Assembly (NCBI GenBank): GCA_017979445.1
Contig: CM030709.1
Coordinates: forward strand, 6,614,001-6,678,000
Direction: 5' to 3'
Length of the DNA: 64,000 bases
Source: Akebia trifoliata
Taxonomy: Eukaryota > Streptophyta > Magnoliopsida > Ranunculales > Lardizabalaceae
The position numbers were made by a program, and so were the translations under genes. This document shows positions 33,426 through 46,000 of this stretch, in pieces. Every line of letters begins with the position of its first letter. The first letter of the stretch is position 1. Below the pieces are notes generated by a model, which was not told the origin of the DNA, searched no databases, and saw only the letters and a list, made by a program, of their open reading frames with translations.

Positions 33426-33970
33426 CATCTTTATACCTTCTACATAAAAAATGAAAGTCAAGGGGTACCATCAGCTGGACAACAAGGACAGAAGCAGGTG
33501 AGATTAGACAGCACAACAAGATCACCTCGGTTGTCGACATGTTGGTCATGCATTCCACCAAAAATCAAAACTTGGTTTGACGACTCGTCGAGTTGTCTCA
33601 GACGACACAACCCATTTAATTCAAGTTATAATGATTGATTTATATATATTTAAATTAAAATAATTATAAATTTTTAATAAAGTAAGATAGAGCAATAGAT
33701 GTTTAGCCATAAAATCTAACTTTGGTTATATAATAAATATTTAAATTTTAAAATATTATTCTTATTTTAATTAAAATCTACAAAATCCCAATCAACTCGA
33801 GTGAAAATTTCAAAATATCATTGGAGGCATCTTGTTTGTCTCACAAATGATGTGAATGTTGAGACACACTGTACATACATATCATTGCTGAAAGAGACTG
33901 AGGTTTAAAATTATGATTCCACCTACTTTATTGTTTTGGATTTAAAATTTCAATAATTTTTACCCTTAAT

Positions 33971-34095
33971 TCATGATTTTAAAATTCGTTTTAACATCTC
34001 GTGTCGTGTATGAACAAGACCGAGTCATCTAAAAGGATTAGGTCGATTTATTCGAGTTGTCTCGTTCAACAATGAGACAATTTACTGTCTTTTGA
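33971..34095. mobile_element. Partial CATGG-family hAT-like MITE
   Basis: CATGATTTTAAAATTCGTTT followed by TAACATCTCG and later GTCTCGTTCAACAATGAGAC matches the left half of the copy at 54815-55062. The right terminus was not found. Confidence 0.55.
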
Positions 34096-34450
34096 GAAAT
34101 GCATAAGGTTTGGGATGATTTGACTACCAACCATCCATCCTCGTTGGTGGATGATGCCAAGACGAATCAATCTTGGATGAGGGGCTTAATTTAATTAGTT
34201 GTGAAATGTAATATTAATTTTAATTTACATTATTAATTAGAAATCAAATAAAATTCAGAGGGGCTATCAAATTTGTTTCTTAAGTTGATGTTTAATGTTT
34301 AATGTTTAATTTATATAATAAAACACGAAGTTGTCTTCCCCCAATATTTATCCCGCCTAAAGATAGGTTCAAATTAAATCTTGAACACATATGAAAGAAT
34401 CATTTCATCTTTAGGATGTCTCTCATCGCACATAGAAAGTGGGGTGTAAA

Positions 34451-35056
34451 CATGGTTTTAAATCTGGTTCGATACCGGGCATGAACATGGCGTCTCAACC
34501 ATGGAGAATCTCACAAGATAACAACGATATCTCGAACGAGAGTTTGCAAATCTTGGATGAGATAAACATGGATGTATTAAAAAAACATGAAGATCAAAAT
34601 ACCATCATCTTCAACTACCAAAAAATCCCTCATTTTTCTTTCCAAACTAGTCAACTCCAAGCTCTTCAATCCAAACCAGTAAGCTTCAACCTAACCTCAA
34701 ATACTAAATTAATTTAATATATTCAACATTATTTTTAGACCAAAGATTTCTATCTTAACTTTAAACCTTTGTAGAAAATCCTAGATTTTTATTTTTACTA
34801 AAAGTTCCATTTAATACTTCTTTAAAAATCCCCTGTTTGAAGGTTAAAGACTTGAAGTAGATAGAGTCTTTAGGTTAAGGTTAAGGTCTAAAATTCAAAG
34901 GGATTGGAGATTGAATATGACTGGTCTAAGAAGAAAAATTTAGGCATTTTCAATTTTAAAGATAAATAACTCATCCTTGATTAAGATGACTTGTCCGAAA
35001 CAACTCAATCTTGTTCATGAACGAGATGAGTCGGAAAACCGAGATTTAAAATCATG
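34451..35056. mobile_element. CATGG-family hAT-like MITE, 606 bp
   Basis: It starts CATGGTTTTAAATCTGGTTC and ends CCGAGATTTAAAATCATG. The flanking octamers GGTGTAAA and GGTGGAAA match at 7 of 8 positions. It is longer than the other copies because of extra AT-rich interior sequence. The open frame at 34439-34717 belongs to this element and is not a gene. Confidence 0.75.
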
Positions 35057-36112
35057 GGTGGAAATCTACTTTTCAAGGAAAGAATACTCTTTTTTTTTTT
35101 TCTCCTTCTTTTCTTAGGAAAGAATACCCCTTCAACTTTATTGTCTTTTCTCTTCTACGTCATGTCTAATAATAATTTTTTAATTTTATTTTGTTTTCTC
35201 ATCTCCCCATTTCCTAATAATATCCCTTCAATTTTACTATCTTTACTCTTATACCCTTTTATAATAGTATCCCTCAAACTATAATGTTTTTTTATCTTTT
35301 ACCCTCTTAACCCCCGAGATGCTGACCATGCCATAAGCATGGGCAAACTCTAATTGTATAATATTTCACATAAAAAATCTATGTATTTTTAAAAGAAACA
35401 AACCATAGAAACCCAATTAATACAAAAAAAAAATACTTAAGTGTTGTTGCTGTGAAGAGTTAAGCCTATATATCTTTTGGGTGAATGTTTTGATAGCAAT
35501 ATATATCATGAATTTTAATAAACTAAAAGCACAGCCCAAGAACACATATCTCCAGCCATAGCAATCAGATTCCAATTACGTGAGGAATCACAAACACCAA
35601 ACAATAAGAAAAAAAAATGGGGAATCTTTGTCTAGTCGGTCCAAGACCTTAATCCATGTAATTGATGGAGATATCACACTCTTTTGTTAGACGACCTTAA
35701 TCCATGTAATTGATGGAGATATCACACTCTTTTGTTAGACCAGAGACCCTTAACGTAATATTTTCTTCAAATCTTCAAAAAAAAAAAAAAAACTTCTTTC
35801 CCATCAAAAGAAGAGAGGTTATATAGGATGAGGTTATAAAATGTAACTAACATGTTTTAGAATTTATATATTAAATATGTATTATTTCATTTAAATATGA
35901 TTTATTTATTATGACATTTGTTAAAGAAAATCTTAAAAATTTATCTTGCATTTTTAAAATATTAAAATGATAAGTAATATTTTTTATTCTATCATAATTG
36001 TGGAAGCAAGATAAAATTATGTTGTCGAGTACATAAACTAAATTGTTAAATACAATAGGTACCTTAAAAATATTAGTTGGTTATATAACTTGAGGTGCCT
36101 TAAAAGTCTTTA
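35057..36112. other. Intergenic, with a perfect 48-bp tandem duplication
   Basis: The unit GACCTTAATCCATGTAATTG...TTTTGTTAGAC is present at 35645-35692 and again, identically, at 35693-35740. The rest is AT-rich with no gene. Confidence 0.8.
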
Positions 36113-37200
36113 ATGACTTTCCTTCCAAAATCCTTCGCTTTGATCACTTTCTTCTTGACTTTGATTTCTACCCTATCTTGGACGATGCATGTCGTCTTCG
36201 ATGCCAACATCGATTCACATATGCTCTCAACCCTCCCCGCCACCTTGGCAAATAGTAGCCGGCACATCTCAGGTGGGGAGTGGAGGAAGTACCTGAATGC
36301 AAATCACCAAGATGGTATCTACCTTACGAAAAAGTTCATAATTCAATCCTTATCAACACTATATTAGAATTGGGAGGAGCAAGTCTTGACATGACATAAC
36401 AGGCATCCAAAGTTCAAATTTTGGAGAACTTGGAACTGAAAAGCACATTATTAATAGAGTGATAGGATGAATATGACAAGTATTCTTAGAGAAATCTGAG
36501 ACAGATTTATAAATAAGAGGTCATCTAAGGCAAAAGTATGCAATTATAACTCACTCCTACGGTTACTTTGCCAAAATCATATTTGACTTGATTCTCAAAA
36601 AGTTCTCAAATGGGTTACAAACAAGAACTACAAAACAATCAAAAGAAAAATAAAAGACAAGAAAAAATGATTGAAGCTTTGCTAAAATTGTATTGGACTT
36701 CATTATTAGAGAGTTTTCAAGTGTACTGCCAACTAAAACTGTCGAATGAGCAAAAGAAAAAATAGAAGACAAGAAAAAATATCTTTTAAGAACTACATGT
36801 CTCCCCCACCTTTAAATATGGGGTGTTTTTAAGAAAGGGTAAAAGAAAAAAAAAAGTTGGGGGCATTCCTGAGAAGGGAAAGAAGAGAAAAGACAAATGA
36901 GTTGAGTCCACGACACCCATTTTATTGAATTACGTTTTCATTCTCTTAAATTTTATTGTCTTTCCTCTCTCAAAATTTATTAATAATATTTTTTTAATTT
37001 TATTAATTTTTTCTTTCTTACCCTCTTTTCAATAATATTCCTTTAACTTTACTAATTCCTTGCAATAGGTTGGGCAAAGTGTTGGAAGTCACTTCTTTCA
37101 CATTCATATATGACGTGTCATCTTGTTATTTGACCATCAACTGTTAATTCCTGCTTAACTCTCACTACCATTTTCATGGTAGATATTAGAGAGAGCCACC
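36113..37200. other. Upstream flank of the first ADF gene
   Basis: An 84-codon open frame at 36113-36367 begins with a hydrophobic, signal-peptide-like stretch but shows no family match. I do not call it a gene. The rest is AT-rich. Confidence 0.4.
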
Positions 37201-37203
37201 GAA

Positions 37204-37210
37204 TATAAAG
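37204..37210 (+). promoter_or_regulatory. TATA box of ADF copy 1
   Basis: TATAAAG lies 112 bp upstream of the ATG and is followed by a pyrimidine-rich leader (CTCGCTCTCCTCCGATCTTT) similar to the leader of ADF copy 2. Confidence 0.7.
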
Positions 37211-37315
37211 GGCTCTATTTCATTTCTTTGCTTTTGAGCAAAGGGGGGGTTTTTATATCTTCTCGAGCAAGCTCATCTTCTTCGCTCGCTCTCCTCCGAT
37301 CTTTCTCCTTAAAAA

Positions 37316-38861
37316 ATGGTGAGTTTTCTACTCTGTCATCGAGTTTTACCCACTATTTTTAGGGTTTTTTTTCCCGCCACGTTGATGGTTGATTATGTGA
37401 TTTTGATTTACTTGATAGATTAGAGAGTTGTTAACAATCAAATCTGAGAATTTTTAAAATGTTTCGATTATTTCGTAGATCTGATTTGTTCGTAGTTCTC
37501 TGATGATCTAATTTTTATCTTAAATTTTTATTTTTCTTGCTGGATCTAGTAAATTGAGTTCCCTTTCGATTCGTATGACCGAAGAATACATCGTGAGAGC
37601 CTTGGATTGTTGTGTTCATTTGTAGTACAAGTTATTTGTTTTGGGTTTTTTTTTTTTTTTTTTTTGAAGTTATTCTTCTTTGGTGGTTTTTTGGTTGTTG
37701 ATTCTCGGCACTTATAAATATCTGCAATCGCTTAATTTAGATAGATTTGCTGTATTTAGTTTGTTTGTTTGATTTTTTTTTTTTTGGCTTGGATCTGGTT
37801 TCTACAAGTTCCAGAATTGTTCTAAACGTACATAAACGGATTTGGTTTTTGATGCATACAATTTGATTGCTTTTATGAACCCAAAAGATAAGGACTTAAC
37901 TTTTGCGCCATTGTCGCCTAGTTGCTTTTGGTGTGTTGATTTGGTTTCTATCAAATTCCCTTGATGAGTATTTAGTTGTCAATGATTTTGATCTACAGTC
38001 AAAAATATGGTCTCCACTCTTTCAATTAGATAGGACCCATCTAGATCAATTTTTTTTTTCCTAAGTTGCATTGGCTGTCAATGGTGATCTTCTTTACTAT
38101 TATAATGAGAGAAGGCAGAGTAGAAGTGGTTCGACACCAAATTTTGGATCCCACAAACCAGGATCATTTTGGTCAAACCGCAAGAAAATTGCAGCCCATT
38201 ACCCTAAATCATGGTGGTTAGTTTTCAAAATATCATTTTTACTATGTAATATTCAAAAACCCTTTAATCAACATTTAAATTATAGATAAACCCTTTTGAT
38301 ACGTGTGTGTTTGCCCATGCCATTTTCTAGTTAATACTTAATTAACATTCATCCAATTATAGGCCAATGCAGCGTCAGGGTTCGCTGTACATGATGAGTG
38401 CAAGTTGAAGTTTCTGGAATTGAAAGCGAAAAGAACTTATCGCTTCATAGTTTTCAAGATAGAGGAGAAACAAAAGCAGGTAGTCGTGGAAAAGGTTGGT
38501 GAGCCCACTGAAAGCTATGAGGATTTCTCTGCAAGCCTACCTGCGAACGAATGCCGATATGCTGTTTACGATTTTGATTTTGTTACGGCAGAGAATTGCC
38601 AGAAAAGTCGGATTTTCTTCATCGCATGGTAACCTTTAGTGTTTCATTTGTTAACTATTCCTGCACTAGTCGTCAAACATTGCTATTTATGTTTTTGTTT
38701 TTTAATGAAGGTCTCCTGATACGTCGAGGGTGAGAAACAAAATGATTTATGCGAGCTCTAAGGACAGATTCAAGAGAGAGCTAGATGGAATCCAAGTAGA
38801 GTTGCAAGCGACCGATCCAACTGAGATGGGTCTTGATGTTATTAGAAGCCGTGCTAGCTAA
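37316..38861 (+). CDS. ADF: Actin-depolymerizing factor, copy 1
   Basis: Three exons: 37316-37318 (ATG only), 38363-38628 and 38711-38861, joined by GT...AG introns of 1044 and 82 nt. The product is 139 aa, the usual plant ADF length. ADF/cofilin proteins bind G- and F-actin and sever or depolymerise filaments. The ADF-H fold fills the whole chain. Ser6 in MANAASG is the site that plant CDPK phosphorylates in related ADFs to block actin binding. R98, K100, Y103 and A104 in RNKMIYASS match the actin-binding positions known from maize ADF3. W90 is split across exons 2 and 3. The C-terminus is [11 protein letters not shown]. An ATG-only first exon is characteristic of plant ADF genes. Confidence 0.97.
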
Positions 38862-41300
38862 GTGCATGGGCATTGCATTGGCAGTTTCCTTCCATACGCT
38901 TTACTTTTCTTAAGCAAATGTTTCGTGTTTGTGACATGGTATACTTGGCTAGATATGATTCTCACATGTTATTCAAGTTTTATTGCACTATATTGTTTTC
39001 TTCTAGAACAACTTCAATGATTTCTGGTATTTCTTGTGATTTGTTATTTTGTTATTTGTGGAATCTATCGGACTAGCATCTCCTTGTAGTATGGTCTACA
39101 AATTAATATGTTATAGTTTGCTGGAAGTGTGGAGGTATACCACACATTTGGTTTACTTACACAATTTTGATGACTATCTTTAGAATTGATTCCTACCCAT
39201 GATATTATTTCTGTTCCTTCCACAAGGTTTCTCTCCTCTTGTTCGTGGTGGTTTACAATGATGTTCTTATTTTTATTTAAGTTTTAGTTTTTTTTTAAAA
39301 TAAATCAATACCTGCCTAATGGACAATTCGTGCCTTCTTATAAATAGGTACCTATCTCATGGATGGTCATTGCCACATGGACCTTGGGATGCACTGAGTA
39401 TAGAGCTTTGATATATTTATGCTGAGTGCTTTTTCTTACGGTTAAAATTATAAATGCAACTATGATGGGAGTGAGGTGGATGCTATATTTCAAATTATCT
39501 TCATTATGCTTGATAGTTGAATCTATTTGGTGATCCAACCTGTGAAAAGAGATTCTCTTAGTTGTAGAAATTTTAATTTTTTTTAAGTTACAAACTCTTT
39601 TTCCCTTCTCACTTTTTTTTCACCCTCTTTCTATGGAAATAGGATCTAGAGTCTACAACTAAGTTACCGAATTCACTCCTCTTAAACCAAACCACAAACT
39701 GAAGACAACATGAACAAAATTTTGGTGTGGTTCATGCTGGGTTCCTAGAATACAATGTTCGCCATAGGTTTGTTCCTTTATTACCTGGGTAGTTGGTTCG
39801 CTCGGTTCGAATTCAGATTCATGGTTTGCAGTCCACTACTCTAGATTGAACCTGGTTCCTACAGTTAGTTTCATAGAGGCATTTAGGTCATTTTCACGAT
39901 CGTAGAAGACTTAGGTTAAGGGGGCATGTCATCAGTTTGAAAACACGGGGTATCTCTAACATTGACCAAAATTCAAAACATGGGTATCCCTGATATTGAA
40001 CAAAAAAGGGGGTTTCTCTAATATTGAACAAAATGTGGGGGCATCTACTATTTGGCCAAAAGCACCGGGTTTGTGGGGTTTGCTGTTTTCCATGAACTGG
40101 TTGGTGGTTTGGCAATGTAGGAGCAAATTCTGTAACACAGTTTTGTTTTGAATTTGTGGAATGCAACGAATATGTACCAATAGATTTATGAACCCTAAGC
40201 ATTGCGGTTTGCTGAAAAATTTTCATCTGGTTTGGCAAACCAAAAAGTGAAGATGTAACGTATTTGCTCAGTAAAGGGACTTTATATTATGTCTATGTGC
40301 TTTCCTTCTTGTCAAAGACACCTTTGAATCTCCTCACAAACTTTAGTATCTCTTCAATGCAAGACTCATCATCAATAAAGTCTATACTTTGATTTGTTTC
40401 AACATCTTCTAGCCATCACCAAATTAGAATCTTTTCTGGTTTTGGTTTGATTAATTTATAATGAATTATTTCTTTCTATCCTACAAACTGGACTTTTTTT
40501 TTTTTTTTTTTTTCCGATCGGTACAAACTGGACTTTTTGTTGTATTGTTTTGAATTATATTGGTCTGTGGAGTACTAATTCATCTCTGTATCTTGGCCGA
40601 GCCCTACCAAACTTCATATGAATATGAGTGAAAGCGATGACGAAACACAATTTCTTGGTGTTCCTGCCTTGGTGGCTACATTCTTTTTTTGTTGGATAAG
40701 GATTGTGGTTTTCATATGAACAGCATTTTACTCAAAATGCCTTCTACGGCAACCTTTTCACTTAAACGTAAATTTTGTAAAACCGATTCGTTCTAGCAAA
40801 CAGCATTGTTCTTGTTTGGTTGCGTGTAAAAAAATTATGTAAATTCTGATTGTTGGATCCCCATTTGAACCATCTTTGTTATGGATCTTATCTTTATGTA
40901 TCAAATACTACAACAAGGATTAATCATTTTAATTCAAGAAAATAGTTTTCCCTCAAAAATGTGATTTTCAGGTGTCTGATTACACATATTTTAGGGTTAA
41001 TCATTTTCCCCCTGGGTGGAAAAATGTTCTCACCCCTCCGGGGGAGAATAATTTTCAAATCTCCGGATTTATTCTCTAACAGTTACATTTGACACCAAAC
41101 GTTTTCCTACGTGCAACTAAAAATTAGAATTTTTTTTTCTATGGTCAATTTTCCTAAGAATTTGTTTTCCATGAAACCAAGATCATACAAAAAAGCAGCC
41201 ACTTCTCATGCTTTAGAACCTCTCCAAAAGGGCTTCACGCATATAAACAAAAAAATGGTTTTTGTCAATAATTTCAGGTATTAATTTAATGACTAAAAAT
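38862..41300. other. Intergenic, minisatellite at 39947-40065
   Basis: A short tandem array occurs near 39947-40065: GGTATCTCTAACATTGACCA, GGTATCCCTGATATTGAACA and GGTTTCTCTAATATTGAACA, with period about 29-38 bp and three to four diverged units. It is preceded by the dispersed repeat shared with about 20258-20320. No gene is seen. Confidence 0.6.
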
Positions 41301-42176
41301 ATTTTAAGCTTTTAAGTTAAAGATACCAAAATGTTCAGAATAGATAGTAGTTTGTTCACCAAATGCTTAACAACTTTAACCCAAACCACACTCTCTTGCA
41401 ATTATGATTCTTATAGAAGTGATTCAAAGAGAAGCTTAACGCACCACACTCGAATAATGTACACTAGAACTAGGAAGTACGCAGGTTGGTGGATAAATCT
41501 AACCTTAGATTCAAAATCTGAAGCCCAAGCTAACATCAGGCCCAAAAAATTCAGCTCAAGCCCAATCCAAGTAATTTCCTATTCATCCAAGCCTGCCTTG
41601 ATGTCAGGATTGGAGCCTTAATTATGGTTTTCTTTTTTGATTGTGTGTATCCAATAACAATCAGATCAAACTAATATACAAAAATTTAAATAAATTTCAT
41701 ATATTAAACACGATATATAATATAATTTCTCAACTTTTATCAGATAGGTCCCTACCAAATTGGGACATGGTTGATCCAAAATCGATCCTATATGTTATCG
41801 ACTCAAAATTTATCTGATAAGATCCTTATCGAAACCCAAATCGATCCATATGCAAAGCATTCAAATGGGATTCCTGGTCTGATCTGATGCATTGAGAGTC
41901 CTACTTATGCTCTTTAATTCATGGTGAGATACTTAAAACATGCCCACTTTAGAAGCTAAAATAAATAAGGCATCTCTCAAGGTCAAACAAGCAAGTCCTG
42001 TAAATCTCCCATATATTTTGAAATTCTTAATAAAATCTATAAAAAAATCATTCAATCATTTGATTTTGGTGTTTTTTTATTATATATAAAATGTTAATTT
42101 TCTGGTAATTTAAATGTAAGACAATCAATATAAAATAATATTTCATTATTAGAAAATAATAGATAGTAAATATAGC
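41301..42176. other. Intergenic, nothing recognised
   Basis: The open frame at 41331-41621 lacks any family signature. AT-rich sequence. Confidence 0.4.
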
Positions 42177-42185
42177 TATCTATTA

Positions 42186-42444
42186 AGGGGAGCGTTCCGA
42201 GGCCCTAAAGAGAGTCAAACATTTTTCAAAACATGGGTTGAACAATTGTGGATCATTCGATTCTTGTAAATCACTTTCGATAGGGTTAGAAGTTTTGGAA
42301 TGGATTGATTTTTGGTGAGAATAATCTCCTCGTCATAGAAATCATCCTAAAAAAAAATCAGTACATTTGAAAATTTCTAACTCATACATTAAAAAATATT
42401 TGACACAATATTTGATTCACTTTAGGACTTCCGAACGCCACCCA
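42186..42444. mobile_element. Nested-hairpin MITE, copy G
   Basis: The left end is GGGGAGCGTTCCGAGGCCCT. The right end, read inward, is GGGTGGCGTTCGGAAGTCCT. The flanking nonamers TATCTATTA (42177-42185) and TATCCATTA (42445-42453) match at 8 of 9 positions. Only one hairpin (GGAATGGATTGATTTTTGGT with its complement) is left. The other is reduced to the GTGGATCATTCGATTCTTG spacer. Confidence 0.8.
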
Positions 42445-42882
42445 TATCCATTAGTATCAATTCTCACCAAATAATTCGCCAAAACTAGACGAAATCGAGT
42501 TTGAAAGCCATACCCTCAAAAGCTTTGTAAAAAGAAAAGGAAAGAAAAAGAAAAAAGTTAATAGCGTGCAATTGACGCACAGCTCAAAAGGCATCAAAAT
42601 GGACCAACTTGTCTTAAACAATTGACACTTCTCTCTAATATACTTTCTGTTTACGTACGATTTGACTAATTAATTTAATTTTCTGCCCTTTTTTGCACAT
42701 GTATGTATGGCACGTGCAAACACAATCCTGATCAAACACGTTACCATCCAACATTGCCAGAATTTTAATGACTGATTAAGATTGTACTTCAAAGAAATTG
42801 AATTCATATGTATATTATACATGTGTTGGCTTAACGTGTGTCCCGAACGGGTGCACATGTTAAGCTCCATTTAAAAGAAAGA

Positions 42883-43072
42883 GTAGTGATTTTCTTACGC
42901 CCCTCTCATACACGCCCTATACGTCCTTTGACATGACATGTGACATGGATTAGAATCATAGGTTATTCTCAGAATATGTGCATTTGTGTATCTTGAGAAA
43001 AATAATCTATGATTCTAACACATGCCACATCAAAGGCATGTGTCAAAGGAGGGCGTCAAAAAATCATTATTC
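42883..43072. repeat. Foldback family member (42.9 kb copy)
   Basis: The left arm AGTGATTTTCTTACGCCC, CCTTTGACATGACATGTGAC, AGAATCATAGGTTATTCTCA is mirrored on the right by ATAATCTATGATTCTAACAC, CATGTGTCAAAGGAGGGCGT and AAAAATCATTA. The palindrome is about 190 bp. The core is shared with 12580-12715 and 62185-62325. Confidence 0.75.
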
Positions 43073-46000
43073 TTACCCTTGGAAATAGGTATTTTAAGGA
43101 ATTTTTATAGGGAAATATTTGTTTGAGGGAATTTTAGGTAATAAAATAAAATTTGAAAGTGTATTTAATGAATCTTGATGTGTGCCCTTAGGGCAAGAGT
43201 TAACAGTAAAATATGATTTAAGAAATGGCTTGATGCCAAGTGTATCGGAAAAGCAAGCGAGATTAGTTGGTGAAGAGAAATTTTTTTGATGCACGTGACA
43301 TCATGCTATTGATTTATTAGCGTAGCACAAAAATTTCTTAACAACAAATTCGTACTTTTAAAAGCACCCATTATACAATAGAATCAGGACATAGAACTCT
43401 GTCCCGTTATATAAATTGTGCCCCGTTCCTATATAATCGGACCAATGCCTATGTGGCAATATTTAGTTGGTTTTTAAAATACGTTGGGCTCCCGAACAAG
43501 TCGTGTACATAGATCTATCTATTTTAAATGAAACCAAAACGTGCCATGTAAGCACTATATAATAGGACCAATGCCTATGTAGGCACTTAGGTTTTGATTT
43601 TCAAATTCAAATGAAATCCTTCAAAAAATGGTCCTTGGGAAATTGAATCCCAAGGAAATGAATTTCACATTTTGAATGCATAAAATAATGTCAAAAGCGA
43701 GTGTTTTAGTTTTGGTTGGTGGAAGTAATCAATAGGGTTGCACTCTGGCCTCTGTCTCTCTCTCTCTCTCTCTTCTTTTTCTTCCTCTTCTTCTCTGATT
43801 TTTTCCCTTGTATTATCTTATATGTAATCAAATAATGAACTGTAGTTTTTTCACCTAACACATTTTCCATGGATTTCAAAAACCACAAAAAATAAATTTT
43901 CTTGCTATCATACAAAACCTAAGTGTCATTTAACGATAGATCTCATTAGTGGGAGTGTGAAAATAAGATTGTAGATAGCATATCCTAAGTCATGCACCAC
44001 ATGGAATAGCTTGTCATATATGTATCTAATCGGACCACCACATAAGCTAATAATGGGCCAATTGGGTTGAACCATAATCCGATACATTTTTTGGGTTGAA
44101 TAAAGGGTATGGTTTGGTGGTTGTGGAGGAGACTTATTTTGGATATTCTGCAATATGTGAGTCCCACTTTGTTACTAGTGGGAATATTTATGATTGGGTC
44201 AATCAATATAATCATTTATAATCCATCTTTATATTATAATTTGTTAATTTTCAATAAAAATAAGATATGAATTTCTTAAATAATATATACAATAATATTT
44301 CAACTAGTATCCCATACTACTGAGAAGAATATCAAACTCATATTATTTTAAATTAATTGATTGCTTCCAAAAAAACTACCAATTAATCGTATAGGTATTG
44401 ATTATCCCTTTAATGGATAACAAAAATAATAATTATATGTTTCAAAATTTATTTGAAATAAATTAGAATAAATTTGCAAGTATGATGACCTTCCTATAAA
44501 TTATAAAATTATAACTATGCAACAAAATATCGAAAACAGTAAATATGCAAATACACCATCTCATGATTACCATCTTAATTGCATTTAATGCTTTATTATA
44601 TGATGTTCAAAAACATTATAAACCTGAAAATTATTTAACACAAGCACATACAGTCGAGAATTCCATTTTCGATTCCAATCAATCAAGAGTCCCATTCTCA
44701 ATTCCATTTTAAACTTAAACATTTAATCATTTTTATTATAAATTATTACCCAATGAAAATACACTTTCAAACACGCGTCTTAAATTTTTTGAAAATGAAT
44801 ACTCTATGAAAATCAATTTGTCTTAAATTGATTTTCTGGTTACACTACCCAAATTCATTTATTTTTATTTCACAATATTAAAATATCAAAAAAAATATAT
44901 AAAACGGATTATTTTACAATTCAATGCATGAATTTTGAATTTAAATCATAATAAATTTGAAATTAACTATCAAAATTGAAATAAAATAAATTTCATTGAA
45001 AATTATATTATGAATTTAAAATTATAAGTTTCTTACATTTGCATATGAGTTTACATGTCCTTATAACATTAAAATGATTTTTTTAACTAATTTCTTCGAC
45101 GATTCGACAAAATATTGAATAAACATCAAGTTACATTATAATATATTGTATAAAATGAATTCAATTATGTTTCTAAACTACTAATATATTTATAACTTAT
45201 AATATATTATAAGATTATATTGTATAATACAATAATATAATAATATTTATATTTATATTAATTACATCTTATCCCTTTAATACTTTAATAATTTCAAATC
45301 AATCCCTCTTATATAAATAATTACACTTAAATCTATTTTTTTTAAATATTTATTTTAATATTTTAATAATAAATATAATAATTAAATAATATTTTTTTCC
45401 TGTATTTTTCTTTTCTTCATTATGTCAATTACATTAGACTAATTCGAATTGTATATCTCAAAATTTTGAAATTCCTCATTGATTTTTATTTATTGATCAA
45501 AATACCCCTTAAGTCCTAAACCCTCTTGATAAAATTAATATTTTCGTAACTTATCCTACTAAATTCGAATTTAAGTATGCTTATAGTATAAATTATGTTT
45601 TTCGAAGCTTTTAAACTCAACAGTAATGTCCATTTGACTAATAAAGTTTTATATAAAATTTTAAGTTTCATCTACTTTAACTAAATATTTTAATTATTCA
45701 ATCATAATCATAGTAAAGTTCCTTGAATTGTACATTTTCTCTCTAGGAAATCTTCATTTTTGATCGACAATATTATGATTAATTTTTAATATTTTAAACT
45801 TAATTAGAAAATAAGTCAATATAGTTGACTTATTTTCTTAATATACATAATAAATTTTCATGGTGTTATAGATAAAACCATCCTTAAATTTTAGATTATT
45901 ATAAATTGTAAACAACCTAATCAATTTAACAATAACAAACCAAATTATTTTATTATGAGAAGTCATAAACACAAAACAACTGATGTAGCAAGAAAATAAT

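Noticed and set aside
33036..33434. CRISPR-like alternation of repeats
   Set aside because: The repeated segments are inverted arms of hairpins inside a transposon in a plant genome, not direct repeats with unique spacers.
34439..34717. 92-codon frame
   Set aside because: It lies within the CATGG-family MITE, defined by its inverted ends and near-perfect 8-bp duplication.
36113..36367. 84-codon frame with signal-peptide-like start
   Set aside because: Only the hydrophobic N-terminus is suggestive. No conserved domain, no nearby promoter pattern and no homology that I can recognise.
38071..38289. 72-codon frame in ADF copy 1 intron 1
   Set aside because: It lies between a clear ATG|GTGAGT donor and the conserved acceptor at 38362. 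No ADF has an exon there.
41331..41621. 96-codon open frame
   Set aside because: No motif and no splice or promoter signals; the second half is a repetitive AAGCCCAA-type stretch.
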